64,000 bases of DNA from Alphaproteobacteria bacterium (GCA_018336035.1 JAGXRD010000083.1:1-64000), one strand, 5' to 3'. Positions 8,913-18,806 are shown, counted from the stretch's first letter. Notes: generated by a model from the sequence alone, not told the origin. Numbers and translations are program-made.

Positions 8913-9284
8913 TCACCCCACCGTGCAGCGTGTCTGCTTGCCCTGGATGGTGTAGCGGCAGGTGAGATCACGGGCGCCCTGCTGCGTGATCTTGAAGATA
9001 TCGCCTTCCATGCGACGCACGGCATAGCCGTTGGAAAACTGCAGCCAGCCGAAACTGTCGAAATAAGCCGTGATGCCGTTGGAAAAGATCAGGTCGCGGC
9101 GGCGGTTCTTTTTCACCGTTACCTTTGCGCCGAATTCCAGCGTGCCGTCCTGGAATTCCCGGATCACCATGTCATTGGTGCAGAGCGCTTCCTTGTCAGC
9201 CGTCGCCCTACAGCCAAAGGCCGGGCCGTCCGTCGGCGGCGTGCTGATCAGTATGGCGAAGATGGTCGCTTCCATCAGGTTCAT
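8913..9284 (-). CDS. Small hypothetical protein
   Basis: A 123-residue protein of unknown function. I chose the start at 9284 ('MNLMEATIFAILIS') because it gives a short hydrophobic N terminus. An in-frame extension to 9395 also exists but has no convincing ribosome site. The body is basic and beta-rich ('TLEFGAKVTVKKNRRRDLIFSNG', 'GWLQFSNGYAVRRMEGDIF') and has four scattered cysteines, one in 'DLTCRYTIQGKQTRCTVG' at the end. It may be exported, but the signal is weak. It is convergent with flgE, 19 bases away. No family is recognised. Confidence 0.6.
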   Translation of the reverse strand: MNLMEATIFAILISTPPTDGPAFGCRATADKEALCTNDMVIREFQDGTLEFGAKVTVKKNRRRDLIFSNGITAYFDSFGWLQFSNGYAVRRMEGDIFKITQQGARDLTCRYTIQGKQTRCTVG

Positions 9285-9470
9285 AGGCGCGTTCCCGGGG
9301 ACGAGTCTCGAAGCAAATCTAGCATAGCTTGGCAGAAGCCGGCCATTTGCACACAACGTCTGTGGCTCAGCCGTGACCCATATCCAAGCCGGCACGGCTC
9401 AGGTTGCGATCAGCAGGATAATGCTTACCTCTTATACGTCTTTACAGGCGTTCAAAAGGAGGACCGAACC

Positions 9471-9917
9471 ATGCGCGTCAGCGAAGCCATGAGTCGTGAG
9501 GTGCGAATTGCCTCACCCGATCAGAGCATTGCCGAAGCAGCCCGGATCATGGCCGAAATCGATGCCGGCAGCCTGCCGGTCGGTGAGGACGACCGACTGG
9601 TCGGCATGATCACGGACCGTGATATTGCCATTCGTGGCGTGGCCAAAAGCTGCGAGCCTGATACCAAGGTGCGCGAGGTGATGACACCGGACGTGAAATA
9701 CTGCTTCGAGGACGAGGACATCGCCCATGTCGCCAAAAACATGGGTAATATCCAGGTGCGTCGCCTGCCGGTGCTGAATCGCCAGAAGCGACTGGTCGGT
9801 ATCGTCTCGCTGGGCGATGTAGCGACCGAGACGCAGCCGCGCCATGCCGGCGAAGCCCTGAAGAAGGTATCCGAAGCCGGCGGGCTGCACGGCCAGAGCC
9901 TGGCCGGCATCCGCTGA
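9471..9917 (+). CDS. Tandem CBS-domain protein
   Basis: A 148-residue cytoplasmic protein made of two CBS motifs and little else. The first CBS covers about residues 1-60 ('MRVSEAMSREVRIASPDQSI', 'LVGMITDRDIAIRGVA'). The second covers about residues 65-125 ('KVREVMTPDVKYCFEDEDI', 'RLVGIVSLGDVAT'). Such stand-alone pairs usually bind adenine nucleotides and modulate a partner or stress response. The start is firm: AAGGAGGA at 9456-9463 sits seven bases before the ATG. It appears to be a single-gene unit. A hairpin follows it before the convergent PilZ-like gene. Confidence 0.93.
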   Translation: MRVSEAMSREVRIASPDQSIAEAARIMAEIDAGSLPVGEDDRLVGMITDRDIAIRGVAKSCEPDTKVREVMTPDVKYCFEDEDIAHVAKNMGNIQVRRLPVLNRQKRLVGIVSLGDVATETQPRHAGEALKKVSEAGGLHGQSLAGIR

Positions 9918-9925
9918 AACATGGT

Positions 9926-9954
9926 CCTGCTGTGAATGACAGGTTCACAACAGG
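9926..9954. terminator. Hairpin between convergent genes
   Basis: An 11-base stem, CCTGCTGTGAA against TTCACAACAGG, with one G-T wobble and a seven-base loop. There is no T run on either side, so it may act as a transcript-end stabiliser more than as a strong intrinsic terminator. It lies nine bases after the CBS gene and 28 before the end of the convergent gene. Confidence 0.5.
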
Positions 9955-9981
9955 CCGGACCGCCCGGACACAAACTGAAAC

Positions 9982-11451
9982 TCAGGCGAAATAGGCTTTG
10001 ATGCGCTGTTGCATGACGACGTCTCCGCAGACGTAACGCGCCGCGATGATGCCGTCACCGATGCGCAGCACCTCGGCCTCCGCGGTGAAATCCAGGCTGA
10101 CAAGGCTGTTGCGGATTTCGACCACAACCGACAGCTTGCTGCCGACCTCGAGCTTGCTGGTCAACGCCGGCGAGCATGGGCCGAACTGAAGTCCGACCGG
10201 GCTCCAGTTCTTCAGCGGGAACCGCAGGCCCCGCACGATCACGGCATCCTTGCTGCCGCCGATACCGCGCTGGTTGTTGCGCGCGCCAGACGGTTTCACC
10301 ACGGCGGCCAGCTGGTTGCGGAACTGCTCAAGCAGGCGACCCTTGCGCGGTTCAGGAATATCGACTGCTGCCAATGCGCCGGAAATTGCTGCGGCAAGGC
10401 TGGCGAAGTCCTCGCGGCTGGTCTGCGGTCCGATGAACTGCGTCTTGAAATCGCGGTGATCCATGTAATGGGTCAGGATGCCCTGCAGTTCGAAGCGGGC
10501 ATTGGCATCATCGATCTCGGTATAGAGCTGCAGCAGGAAAAGCAGCTTGCGGGCGATCTCGGTCTCGCGCGCCAGGATCGGATTCAGTAATTCCGGGCTG
10601 GCAAAACGCGTAAAGCGCCGCATCAGGCTGGCGGCTATGTCAGGGTCGCTCGCGAAAAGATTCAGGTCGGCGATCTTGCGCTTCAGGCCCTGCATGGCCT
10701 GCCATTCATCCTGCGGCTCGGGCGAGAAAATGGTGGCGGTGCCGTGCATCATCTCGACCAGCCGCGCCCGCAGGGCATCGGCGCTCCGCGGCAGCGCCTG
10801 CTTCGCCAACTGCCTGCGCAGCCGTTGCAGCACCGCATGACTATCGGCCGGAAGATCGCCGCCGCCCATGCCGAGACAAAGTGCAATCATGCGCCGGCGA
10901 TTGGCATTCTCCCCAAACAGCAACGGCGCTGCCGGCTGCAGGCGCAAAATCTCGGCCAGGGTCTGGTCGGCCATGCCATGGCTTTCACTGCCTTCGGCCG
11001 TGGCATCCAACACATCCAGGCAGAGCGTCGCTTTCTTATCCCAGTCCCCGGCCCGAGCCAGCAGACGCGCCAGCGCGACCCCGCCCCGGATCCATTCCTC
11101 CAGATTGCTGCCGGCGAATGCGCCCTGCCGCTGGGCCTCGGCAAAGGAGGCGAAATCAGGCAGCGCGGCGGCGGCGGCCTCGACACGCCGTATGCCGGCT
11201 TCGGCAAGCGCCGTCAGTTCCTTCATACGCTCGGCCACCGGCCGCCGCGTATGCTGGCCCTGCAACAGCGCCACGCGCTGCAAAATCTCCTGGAAGCGCG
11301 CACCATCATTCAGCATGGTGCGATGCTGGGCCGGATCGAAGACCAGATCCGTGCTGGTGATGCCGTGACGCTCCAGATAGCCGCGTGCGACCTGAAAAAT
11401 CAGCTCGCGGGCCGGGTCGGCAAAGGCTTCGGCATCGGTTTCGCAGAACAT
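9982..11451 (-). CDS. Large protein of unknown function with a PilZ-like C-terminal domain
   Basis: A 489-residue, probably cytoplasmic protein, mostly alpha-helical. The last ~100 residues, from about 'RGIGGSKDAVIVRGLRFPLKNWSPVGLQF' to 'IIAARYVCGDVVMQQRIKAYF', have the beta-barrel rhythm of PilZ domains, including the 'NWSPVGLQF' strand where PilZ proteins carry D/NxSxxG. An upstream basic 'RNNQRG' could supply the c-di-GMP-binding arginines, but the classic RxxxR spacing is not clear. Residues 1-380 match no family I recognise. They contain helical repeats and a low-complexity alanine stretch near 'AAAAALPDFASFAEAQ'. It is transcribed towards the CBS gene. The PilZ call is an inference from pattern. 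Confidence 0.65.
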   Translation of the reverse strand: MFCETDAEAFADPARELIFQVARGYLERHGITSTDLVFDPAQHRTMLNDGARFQEILQRVALLQGQHTRRPVAERMKELTALAEAGIRRVEAAAAALPDFASFAEAQRQGAFAGSNLEEWIRGGVALARLLARAGDWDKKATLCLDVLDATAEGSESHGMADQTLAEILRLQPAAPLLFGENANRRRMIALCLGMGGGDLPADSHAVLQRLRRQLAKQALPRSADALRARLVEMMHGTATIFSPEPQDEWQAMQGLKRKIADLNLFASDPDIAASLMRRFTRFASPELLNPILARETEIARKLLFLLQLYTEIDDANARFELQGILTHYMDHRDFKTQFIGPQTSREDFASLAAAISGALAAVDIPEPRKGRLLEQFRNQLAAVVKPSGARNNQRGIGGSKDAVIVRGLRFPLKNWSPVGLQFGPCSPALTSKLEVGSKLSVVVEIRNSLVSLDFTAEAEVLRIGDGIIAARYVCGDVVMQQRIKAYFA

Positions 11452-11590
11452 CGAACTGGCGGATTTCAGGGGTAAAAAGCTGCCGCTGGCTTAACCCGCA
11501 CCGTCCTGCTTCGCAACCATTCCTGTCCCTGCAGGGCGAAATGCTACTCATACCTGCTTAGGAGGGCGGTAAACACTAGCCGCACGAGCC

Positions 11591-12187
11591 TTAATCCCCG
11601 ATCCACTCCTTCTTGTCCTCGTCGGGCATGAGATCGGTTGTGGTCCAGGAAAAGAAGATCAGGAAGGTCCAGTCCTTACGGTTGGCGAAGGCGTAGACCG
11701 GGTCCTGCGACTGCACCATCAGGCCGGTCTTGGGGTCATAGGTGGTTGCGGCCAGTTTCACCACGCCCTGCTGATAGTTGCGCTTGAAGATGGCGATCTC
11801 GGGCACCTCGACACCGACCAGCGGCACCGGGATGGCAGGCGTGCCAAACAGGGTTTTGTCGCGGTCAATCGACAGTGACCCGATGCGCGGCTCGATCAGC
11901 AGATCGGCCTTGCCCTTGTCGTCGACCAGATCGCCGCCCCTGCGCGCGACGCGATCACGCAAGGCGCTGATCATGTATTTGCTGTCGGCGCCTTCGACAT
12001 AGCTGGCATCGATGAACACCTTGGTGCCGGGCTGCAGGCTGAAGGTCAGCTTGTCGGCGGCACGGTCGGCAGCGGTCGACACCAGCAGCATCTCGGATGC
12101 TGTCCGCCCGGGATCGGTTTCGCGTCGGGACGAACAGCCGGCCAGCACGAGCAGCAGGCAGGCGCAGAGTAGCGCAGAGCGGATCAT
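11591..12187 (-). CDS. DUF6655-like lipoprotein
   Basis: A 198-residue lipoprotein. The signal ends in the lipobox 'LVLAGCSS', so it is probably anchored in the outer or inner membrane. The mature part reads 'RTASEMLLVSTAADRAADKL', 'GTKVFIDASYVEGADSKYMISALRD', 'KADLLIEPRIGSLSIDRDKTLFG' and 'PEIAIFKRNYQQGVVKLAATTYDPKTG'. I recognise this as the pattern of the uncharacterised DUF6655 family. The start is at 12187 ('MIRSALLC'), where the signal peptide begins; the longer in-frame opening adds 16 residues without a signal. It lies between the PilZ-like gene and the gatB terminator. The function is unknown. Confidence 0.75.
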   Translation of the reverse strand: MIRSALLCACLLLVLAGCSSRRETDPGRTASEMLLVSTAADRAADKLTFSLQPGTKVFIDASYVEGADSKYMISALRDRVARRGGDLVDDKGKADLLIEPRIGSLSIDRDKTLFGTPAIPVPLVGVEVPEIAIFKRNYQQGVVKLAATTYDPKTGLMVQSQDPVYAFANRKDWTFLIFFSWTTTDLMPDEDKKEWIGD

Positions 12188-12271
12188 TCGGGTTTCCTCA
12201 TCCGGGGCGGAGGGATAACGCTGCAGGCCGAACATAATCCCGCGAAACGGCCAGAAAAAATGGCCAAAAAG

Positions 12272-12298
12272 AAAGGCCGGGGGTTAGCCCGGCCTTTT
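12272..12298 (-). terminator. Intrinsic terminator after gatB
   Basis: A perfect 10-base stem (AAAGGCCGGG / CCCGGCCTTT) with a six-base loop. On the minus strand it is followed by a T-rich run (TTTCTTTTT). It lies about 25 bases after the gatB stop and ends the gatCAB transcript. The T run on the plus strand is shorter. Confidence 0.8.
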
Positions 12299-12320
12299 CG
12301 ATGAAACGCTACGGCAGAGA

Positions 12321-13781
12321 TCAGCCGGCCAGCTTCTTTTTCAGCAGCTCGTTGACGGCGGCCGGATTCGCCTTGCCGCCGGAAGCCTTCATGGTCTGGC
12401 CGACGAAGAAGCCGAACAGCTTGTCCTTACCGGAGCGATACTCGGCCACCTTGTCCTGGTTGGCCGCCATCACCTCGTCGATCACCTTCTCGATGGCGCC
12501 GGTATCGGTAACCTGCTTCATGCCCTTCTCTTCCACGATGGTGGCGGCATCCTTGCCGGTTTCCACCATCAGGGCGAAGACATCCTTCGCCAGGCGATTG
12601 GAGATCGTGTTGTCGGAGATGAGATCGATCAGTCCGCCGAGCTTTTCAGCGGTGATGACGAACTCCTCCATCGACTGGCCCGACTTGTTGAGCAGGCCGA
12701 AATACTCGGTGATCACCCAGTTGGCGGCCAGCTTGCCGTCGCGGCCCTTGGCAACCTTCTCGTAGAAGTCGGCCGACTCCTTCTCGGCCACCAGCACGGC
12801 GGCGTCGTAGGGGCTCAGGCCCAGCTTCTCAATGAAGCGCGCCTTCTTCTCGTCGGGCAGTTCGGGCAAGGCGGCCTTGATGCCATCGACCCAGCTCTGC
12901 TCGAATTCCAGCGGCAGCAGATCGGGATCGGGGAAGTAGCGGTAGTCATGCGCTTCTTCCTTCGAGCGCATGCTGCGCGTCACGCCCTTGCCGGTATCGA
13001 ACAGGCGGGTTTCCTGGTCGATCTTGCCGCCGTCTTCGAGAATTTCGATCTGACGGCGGGCTTCGTATTCGATGGCCTGCTGCACGAAGCGCACGGAATT
13101 GACGTTCTTGATCTCGCAGCGCGTGCCGAGCGGCCCGCCCGGCTTGCGCACGGAGACATTGACGTCGGCGCGCATCGAGCCTTCGTCCATGTTGCCGTCG
13201 CAGGTGCCGAGATAGCGCACGATGGTGCGCAGCTTCTTCAGATAGAGGCCCGCCTCTTCCGAATTGCGCATGTCGGGCTCGGAGACGATTTCCATCAGCG
13301 CGACACCGGAGCGGTTCAGGTCGATGAAGCTCTCGCGCGGGCTCTGGTCATGCAGGCTCTTGCCTGCATCCTGCTCCAGATGCAGGCGCGTGATACCAAT
13401 CGTCCGCGTGCTGCCATCGGGCATGTCGAGCAGCAGCTCACCCTTGCCCACGATGGGCTGCAGATACTGGCTGATCTGATAGCCCTGCGGCAGGTCGGCA
13501 TAGAAGTAGTTCTTGCGGTCGAACACCGAATGCAGGTTGATCTGCGCCTTCAGGCCGAGACCTGTACGCACCGCCTGCTCGACGCAATAGGCATTGATCA
13601 CCGGCAGCATGCCGGGCATCGCCGCATCCACCAGGCTGACCTGATGGTTCGGCTCGGCGCCAAACGTAGTATCGGCGCCGGAGAACAGTTTGGACTTGGA
13701 CGAGACCTGGGCATGCACTTCCATGCCGATCACGATCTCCCACGGACCCGTGGCGCCCTGGATATAATCCTTCTCGGCCAT
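12321..13781 (-). CDS. gatB: Aspartyl/glutamyl-tRNA(Asn/Gln) amidotransferase subunit B
   Basis: A 486-residue subunit of the GatCAB enzyme that turns Glu-tRNA(Gln) and/or Asp-tRNA(Asn) into the amidated forms. GatB holds the kinase active site and binds the tRNA. Clear family marks are '[12 protein letters not shown]', '[21 protein letters not shown]', '[24 protein letters not shown]', '[20 protein letters not shown]' and the C-terminal YqeY-like helical tail ending in '[15 protein letters not shown]'. The length is normal. The gene starts one base after gatA ends, in the order gatC-gatA-gatB, and is closed by a terminator. Confidence 0.98.
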   Translation of the reverse strand: MAEKDYIQGATGPWEIVIGMEVHAQVSSKSKLFSGADTTFGAEPNHQVSLVDAAMPGMLPVINAYCVEQAVRTGLGLKAQINLHSVFDRKNYFYADLPQGYQISQYLQPIVGKGELLLDMPDGSTRTIGITRLHLEQDAGKSLHDQSPRESFIDLNRSGVALMEIVSEPDMRNSEEAGLYLKKLRTIVRYLGTCDGNMDEGSMRADVNVSVRKPGGPLGTRCEIKNVNSVRFVQQAIEYEARRQIEILEDGGKIDQETRLFDTGKGVTRSMRSKEEAHDYRYFPDPDLLPLEFEQSWVDGIKAALPELPDEKKARFIEKLGLSPYDAAVLVAEKESADFYEKVAKGRDGKLAANWVITEYFGLLNKSGQSMEEFVITAEKLGGLIDLISDNTISNRLAKDVFALMVETGKDAATIVEEKGMKQVTDTGAIEKVIDEVMAANQDKVAEYRSGKDKLFGFFVGQTMKASGGKANPAAVNELLKKKLAG

Positions 13782-13782
13782 C

Positions 13783-15261
13783 TTACGACTCCCACCAATG
13801 GAAAGGCTTCGCCGTATAGTTGGCGGCCTTTTCGAGCGTGCGACCGACGCGCAGCAACTGCGATTCCTCGAACGGCTTGCCGATCAGCTGCAGGCCCAGC
13901 GGAAGCCCACCGCTGGAAAGCCCCGCCGGCACCGACATGCCCGGCAGACCCGCCAGGCTGGTCGGCACAGTGAACACGTCGTTCAGATACATGGTGACCG
14001 GATCGTCGTTTTTCATGCCGATCGGGAAAGCCGCATTCGGCGCAGTCGGCGTCAGGATGGCGTCGACACGCTGGAAGGCCTGCTCGAAATCCTTCTTGAT
14101 CAGCGTCCGCACCTTCTGCGCCTTGGTGTAATAGGCGTCGTAATAACCGGCCGACAGAACATATGTGCCGATCATGATGCGGCGCTGCACCTCGCGGCCG
14201 AACCCTTCGCCGCGGGTATTCTCGTACATCTCGGTGAGGTCCTTGCCCGGCACGCGCAGGCCGTAGCGCACGCCGTCATAACGGGCGAGGTTCGACGAGG
14301 CTTCGGCCGGGGCAACGATGTAATAGGTCGCCAGCGCGTAATGGGTGTGGGGCAGGTTGATATCGACGATTTCGGCACCGGCCTCCTTCAGCCACTGCTT
14401 GCCCTGCTCCCACAGCGCCACGATCTCGGGGTCCATGCCGTCCATGCGGTATTCGCGCGGAATGCCGATCCGCATGCCCTTCACGCCGCCATCGAGATTG
14501 GCGACATAATCCGGCACCGGGCGGTCGACCGAGGTGCTGTCCTTCGGGTCGAAACCGGCCATGGCCTGCAGCATCAGCGCGGAGTCACGCACCGTGCGGG
14601 TCATCGGCCCCGCCTGGTCCAGCGAAGACGCGAAGGCGACGATGCCCCAGCGCGAGACGCGGCCATAGGTCGGCTTGATGCCGGTGATGCCGCAGAGCGA
14701 AGCCGGCTGGCGGATCGAGCCGCCGGTATCGGTGCCGGTGGCGCCGAGTGCGAAACCGGCGGACACGGCAGCGGCAGAGCCGCCCGACGAGCCACCGGGC
14801 ACCAGCTTGGTGCCGTCCTTGGCGCGCCAGGGATTGGTGACCGGGCCGTAATAGCTGGTCTCGTTCGACGAGCCCATGGCGAATTCGTCGAGGTTCAGCT
14901 TGCCCAGCATCACCGCGCCGGCCTTCCACAGATTGGCCGTGGCGGTGCTCTCATATTCGGGCTTGAAACCGTCGAGGATATGGCTGGCGGCGGTGGTCAG
15001 CACGCCCTTGGTGGCGAACAGGTCCTTGATCGCCAGCGGAATGCCTTCCAGCAGACCAGCCTCGCCTTTCGCCCGGCGCGCATCGGCCGCCTTGGCCATC
15101 TCGAGCGCCTTGTCCGGCGTCTCGGTGATCATGGCATTGAGCGGCCGCGCCGCTTCCATGGCCTTGATGCTGGCCTGGGTCAGCTCGACCGAGGTGAAGT
15201 CTTTCTTCGCCAGGCCTTCAAGGGCGCTGGCAATGGTGAACTTGTCGGGATCGAGGGTCAT
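13783..15261 (-). CDS. gatA: Aspartyl/glutamyl-tRNA amidotransferase subunit A
   Basis: A 492-residue amidase-signature subunit that releases ammonia from glutamine for the GatCAB reaction. The Ser-cisSer-Lys triad is visible: Lys in '[13 protein letters not shown]', Ser in '[13 protein letters not shown]', and the nucleophile Ser in '[13 protein letters not shown]'. The downstream '[21 protein letters not shown]' and '[13 protein letters not shown]' blocks are also typical. The ATG overlaps the gatC stop by one base, which implies coupled translation. Confidence 0.98.
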   Translation of the reverse strand: MTLDPDKFTIASALEGLAKKDFTSVELTQASIKAMEAARPLNAMITETPDKALEMAKAADARRAKGEAGLLEGIPLAIKDLFATKGVLTTAASHILDGFKPEYESTATANLWKAGAVMLGKLNLDEFAMGSSNETSYYGPVTNPWRAKDGTKLVPGGSSGGSAAAVSAGFALGATGTDTGGSIRQPASLCGITGIKPTYGRVSRWGIVAFASSLDQAGPMTRTVRDSALMLQAMAGFDPKDSTSVDRPVPDYVANLDGGVKGMRIGIPREYRMDGMDPEIVALWEQGKQWLKEAGAEIVDINLPHTHYALATYYIVAPAEASSNLARYDGVRYGLRVPGKDLTEMYENTRGEGFGREVQRRIMIGTYVLSAGYYDAYYTKAQKVRTLIKKDFEQAFQRVDAILTPTAPNAAFPIGMKNDDPVTMYLNDVFTVPTSLAGLPGMSVPAGLSSGGLPLGLQLIGKPFEESQLLRVGRTLEKAANYTAKPFHWWES

Positions 15262-15548
15262 TACTCAACCACTTTCGGCACGGTGTAGAAATCGCCCTGG
15301 CGCTGCGGCGCGTTCTTCAGCACGGCTTCCGGCTGGCCACCATCGGTGACGGCATCCTCGCGCTGACGCAGCTTCATCGGCGTGACCGAGGTCATCGGCG
15401 GCACGTTATCGGTATTCACCGACTGCAATTCCTCGACAAAGGAAAGAATCCTGTTCAGCTCGGAAGCCAAGGGTTCCTGCCGGTCCGGCTCCATCTTCAG
15501 CCGGGCCAGCTTGGCGATTTTCGCCACGGCCGCTTTATCCAGTGACAT
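15261..15548 (-). CDS. gatC: Aspartyl/glutamyl-tRNA amidotransferase subunit C
   Basis: A 95-residue small subunit that wraps around GatA and GatB and stabilises the complex. It shows the usual N-terminal '[33 protein letters not shown]' helix, the central '[27 protein letters not shown]' and the closing '[10 protein letters not shown]'. It is the first gene of gatCAB; the 66 bases to the divergent ruvX must contain both promoters. Confidence 0.97.
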   Translation of the reverse strand: MSLDKAAVAKIAKLARLKMEPDRQEPLASELNRILSFVEELQSVNTDNVPPMTSVTPMKLRQREDAVTDGGQPEAVLKNAPQRQGDFYTVPKVVE

Positions 15549-15614
15549 GCGCTGTCCGCTCTCTGGTGGTAAACTGGGGAGAATCCATTGAAATAGCGGC
15601 GGAAAATAACACTC

Positions 15615-16124
15615 GTGACCGGCCCCGGCAACCCCGCCTCACCCCCTGCTAAGTCCTTGTTCAAGCCTGCAGAAGGCCCGATCCGGCTGCAGACCGGCCA
15701 GCGCTATCTCGGGCTCGATCTCGGCACCAAGACAATTGGACTCGCGCTGTCTGATGCCGGACACCGCATCGCCTCCCCCTACCAGACGCTGGTTCGCCGG
15801 AAATTCGGCCAGGATGCCGCCGAATTGCAGAAGATCGTGGCCAAGGAGGGCGTGGCGGCGCTCGTGCTCGGCCTGCCAGTCAATATGGACGGCACCGAGG
15901 GACCGCGCTGCCAGGCGACACGGGCCTTTGCGCGCAACTTCGCCCAACTGCTGCCGCTGCCGATTGCGCTGTGGGACGAGCGGATGAGCACCATGGCGGT
16001 GCAGCGGATGATGGTGGACGAGGCCGACCTGAGCCGCGCCCGGCGTGCCGAACTGGTCGACAAGCTGGCGGCCAGCTACATCCTGCAGAACTATCTGGAC
16101 TGGATCGGCAGGCAGCCGCTCTAA
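15615..16124 (+). CDS. ruvX: Putative pre-16S rRNA nuclease / Holliday-junction resolvase homologue (YqgF/RuvX)
   Basis: A 169-residue RNase H-fold nuclease of the YqgF family, implicated in maturing the 5' end of 16S rRNA. The active-site aspartate is in '[17 protein letters not shown]'. '[17 protein letters not shown]' carries the basic loop and '[11 protein letters not shown]' the second acidic motif. A late '[15 protein letters not shown]' supplies the last aspartate. The start is a GTG at 15615. It gives a 25-residue extension before the conserved core, so a later start is possible. It is divergent from gatCAB, a pairing common in alphaproteobacteria, and ends two bases before the convergent ABC ATPase gene. 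Confidence 0.93.
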   Translation: MTGPGNPASPPAKSLFKPAEGPIRLQTGQRYLGLDLGTKTIGLALSDAGHRIASPYQTLVRRKFGQDAAELQKIVAKEGVAALVLGLPVNMDGTEGPRCQATRAFARNFAQLLPLPIALWDERMSTMAVQRMMVDEADLSRARRAELVDKLAASYILQNYLDWIGRQPL

Positions 16125-16126
16125 CG

Positions 16127-16912
16127 TCAATCCATCCCGAGCTGGCGATAGATACGCTTGGTGTAGTCGCCGAATTTTTCGGTGGTCTTCACATCCAGCG
16201 CGCGCGGGAATGGCAGGTCGATCTCGAAGAAATCAGCCATGCGCGCCGGGCCCGCCGTCAGCACCGCGCAGCGCGAGCCGAGGAAGACCGCTTCCTGGAT
16301 GCTGTGGGTGACGAACAGGATGGTCTTGCGGCTCTCCTGCCAGATGCGCAGCATCTCAAGATTCATCTTCTCGCGCGTCAGCGCATCCAGTGCGCCAAAC
16401 GGCTCGTCCATCAGGATCAGCTTGGGGTCATGCACGAGCGCACGGGCAATCGCGGCACGCTGCTGCATGCCGCCGGAGAGTTCATACGGGTATTTGGTCT
16501 CGAAGCCAGCCAGCCCGACCATGGCCAACAGGTCGCGCGCGCGGTCCTTGGCGGCCTTGCGCGGCAGGCCGAGGATATCGGCGGGCAGCAGCACGTTGTC
16601 GAGGATGGTGCGCCATTTCAGCAGCAGCGCCTGCTGGAACACCATGCCGACATCGCGGCCAGGCGTGAAGGGCGTGCCGCCGCCGATCTCGACCGTGCAG
16701 CCGTCATCCGCCGAATGCAGGTCGGCGAGGATTTTCAGCACCGTCGTCTTGCCGCAGCCCGACGGGCCCACGAGGGAGACCAGATCGCCCTCGTAGACAT
16801 CGAAGGTGACATTGGAAACGGCAACGAACTCCTTGCCGCGCCCGCGATAGGTCTTGCGGACGTTTTCGAGATGGATGAAGGGCGCGCTGCCCGAGGCCGT
16901 CTGTGGGATCAT
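16127..16912 (-). CDS. ABC transporter ATP-binding protein (nitrate/sulfonate/taurine type)
   Basis: About 261 residues. The ATPase subunit shows Walker A 'GPSGCGKTT', the Q-loop 'VFQQALLLKWR', the signature 'LSGGMQQRAAIARAL', Walker B 'LILMDEPFGALDA' and the H-loop 'LFVTHSIQEAVFL'. This matches the SsuB/TauB/ThiZ branch. I chose the start at 16912 because that ATG makes the four-base ATGA overlap with the upstream gene; an ATG at 16921 is possible. It is the last gene of the permease-SDR-GNAT-DHDPS-ATPase run and should power the permease at 19854-20657 with the binding protein at 21553-22551. Confidence 0.93.
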   Translation of the reverse strand: MIPQTASGSAPFIHLENVRKTYRGRGKEFVAVSNVTFDVYEGDLVSLVGPSGCGKTTVLKILADLHSADDGCTVEIGGGTPFTPGRDVGMVFQQALLLKWRTILDNVLLPADILGLPRKAAKDRARDLLAMVGLAGFETKYPYELSGGMQQRAAIARALVHDPKLILMDEPFGALDALTREKMNLEMLRIWQESRKTILFVTHSIQEAVFLGSRCAVLTAGPARMADFFEIDLPFPRALDVKTTEKFGDYTKRIYRQLGMD

Positions 16913-17970
16913 GACAGCCACCGTTCCAGATTGGCCTTCACGAAAGCATCATCCGACAGGTCGGCATGTTCGCGGCTGACACGATCCAGCAGTTCGGCCT
17001 GGCCCGGGCTCAATCCCTCATGCGGGTCGAGGCACCAGATGCCTTCCAGCAGGCCCTGGCGACGCAGGATTTCGTGACAGCCGGCGATGCAGCCGTGGAA
17101 ATCATTGGCGACATCGAAGAAGGCCGCGTTGCAGTCGGTGACGCGCGCATCAAGCCCAAGCAGTTCCGGCGAGACGCTGCCGGCGGCCACGGCGGCATGC
17201 GCCTTCTCCAGCAGCTTGACTGCCTGCTGCGTCCAGACCGACCAGTGGCCGAGCAATCCGCCGACGAAGCGCAGGTTCACGGTCTCGTCGTCGCGCTTCA
17301 CCGTGAAGGGAATGGTGAGGTCGAGCACGATATGGTCGTCGTTGCCGGTATAGAGCGAGATGCGCTTCTCGGCGCGCGCCGCGGCCACACCGCGCATCAC
17401 ATCCAGGGTGCGATAACGGTGGAACGGTGCCACCTTGATGGCGATCACGTTGTCGATGCTGGCAAAGCGCCGCCAGAATTCGGCATCCAGCACCACCCCG
17501 CCCACGGCGGGCTGCAGGTAGAAACCGACCAGTGGGATCTCGGCGGCCACGGCCTCGCAATGGGCGATGATGGCATCGACGCCGGCGTCTTTCATGGCGG
17601 CCAGGCTAAGCAGACCGGCATGGTAGCCGAGCTTCACGGCGGTCTGCGCTTCCTTCACCGCCTGCGCGGTCTTGCCGGCCAGGCCGCCGACCATGACCAG
17701 CGGGCGGTCGGTCCAGGCCCTGGCGTCTTCCATCGCGGCCGCCAGTACCGGCTCATACAGGCCGACCTCGCGGATGGCGAATTGCGTGGTATGCACGCCG
17801 ACCGCGAGACCACCCGAACCGGCATCGACGTAATAGCGGCTGAGCGCACGCTGGCGCCTGCGGTCGAACTTGCGGTTGGCATCCAGCGCCAGCGGATGCG
17901 CGGGGATCGCCACGCCCTTGCGCAGATTGGCCAGAACATCCGCCGGCAGTTTGGAATAATGCAAACCCAT
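16909..17970 (-). CDS. Dihydrodipicolinate synthase/N-acetylneuraminate lyase-superfamily aldolase or hydratase
   Basis: A 353-residue TIM-barrel enzyme, longer than the ~295 of typical DapA. The Schiff-base lysine is in 'NVIAIKVAPFHRY'. The tyrosine strand reads 'PLVGFYLQPAVGG' rather than the classic YYN. The N terminus 'GVAIPAHPLALDANRKFD' resembles the 'PLTPF' start of the family, and the next strand has 'GLAVGVHTTQFAIR'. Such enzymes cleave or condense pyruvate-type 2-oxo acids, or act as hydratase-aldolases. The substrate is not predictable. It overlaps the ATPase gene by four bases and starts 20 bases after the GNAT gene, so it belongs to the transporter operon and probably acts on the imported compound. 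Confidence 0.85.
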   Translation of the reverse strand: MGLHYSKLPADVLANLRKGVAIPAHPLALDANRKFDRRRQRALSRYYVDAGSGGLAVGVHTTQFAIREVGLYEPVLAAAMEDARAWTDRPLVMVGGLAGKTAQAVKEAQTAVKLGYHAGLLSLAAMKDAGVDAIIAHCEAVAAEIPLVGFYLQPAVGGVVLDAEFWRRFASIDNVIAIKVAPFHRYRTLDVMRGVAAARAEKRISLYTGNDDHIVLDLTIPFTVKRDDETVNLRFVGGLLGHWSVWTQQAVKLLEKAHAAVAAGSVSPELLGLDARVTDCNAAFFDVANDFHGCIAGCHEILRRQGLLEGIWCLDPHEGLSPGQAELLDRVSREHADLSDDAFVKANLERWLS

Positions 17971-17990
17971 GATCCTGTTCCCTGCTCTCT

Positions 17991-18806
17991 CTAACCGAAT
18001 TCAGGCCCGGCCAGCACGAAACTCTGGTCGGGGTCGCCATTGGGCGTGGATGTGTTGAGCGCCATGCGGCGGAAGCCGCGCTGCACCGTGAAACCGCGCG
18101 ATTTCAGTTCTTCGCCAAGCAACGTCCAGCGATCCGGCACGTCGAGAAACACCGGACCGGTCGCGCGATCCAGCGCTATACGCAGCAATGCCAGTGCCTC
18201 GGCTTCGCTGTCAGCACCGAGCGGTCCGATCTGGATCGCGAGCCGGCCGCTGCGGGCAGCAACAAAGCCGTTATCGCTGCGGATCGCCAACTCGGGCACG
18301 CTGCTCAGGAAGGCGCGCAGCAGTGGCTCCCGGCGCGCGCCGAAGGCCATCGTATCGCGCACCAGACAGGCATCGAGTTCGGCGCGCGACGCCGGCACTG
18401 TCAGTTCCGCACCGCGCCCCTGCCAGCGGGTGATATTCATCACCGGCTGGAAGCCGAGCGGCAGATAAATCTGCTCGCCGGCCGGCGTGGCATCGAGATA
18501 CGGCGTGCAACCCATGCGCTGCAGTTCAGCTATGCAGTGCCGCAACAGCAGCGTGCCGAGCCCGCGCTGGCGATGGCTGGCGGTGACCAGCACCATACTG
18601 ATCCAGGCAAAATCCCCGGAGGGCAGGATGGCGGCGGTGGCGACGACGCGACCGTCATCGCGAATGCTGAAGACCTGGCCCTGTTCGAGAAAGACGCGCC
18701 AGTCATCCGCGCTCTGGTTCCAGCCGGCCTCGGACGACAGCGCCAGCGCGGCCGGAAGATCGGCGCTATCAAGACGATCGATATCGAACGCCTTAATAGG
18801 TGCCAT
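17991..18806 (-). CDS. GNAT-family N-acetyltransferase with a C-terminal acetyltransferase-like half
   Basis: A 271-residue protein. The N-terminal half is a GNAT domain: '[23 protein letters not shown]' contains the acetyl-CoA-binding Q/RxxGxG/A loop, followed by '[20 protein letters not shown]'. The second half ('[24 protein letters not shown]', '[32 protein letters not shown]') matches the double-GNAT layout of YitH-type proteins, with a second degenerate acyltransferase fold. It overlaps the upstream SDR gene by 14 bases in the transporter operon. Acetylation of an imported amine is a guess from context. Confidence 0.85.
   Translation of the reverse strand: MAPIKAFDIDRLDSADLPAALALSSEAGWNQSADDWRVFLEQGQVFSIRDDGRVVATAAILPSGDFAWISMVLVTASHRQRGLGTLLLRHCIAELQRMGCTPYLDATPAGEQIYLPLGFQPVMNITRWQGRGAELTVPASRAELDACLVRDTMAFGARREPLLRAFLSSVPELAIRSDNGFVAARSGRLAIQIGPLGADSEAEALALLRIALDRATGPVFLDVPDRWTLLGEELKSRGFTVQRGFRRMALNTSTPNGDPDQSFVLAGPEFG

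Noticed and set aside
12272-12298. A terminator for the lipoprotein gene at 11591-12187
   Set aside because: It lies upstream of that gene's start. It belongs to the end of gatB, which reads towards it.
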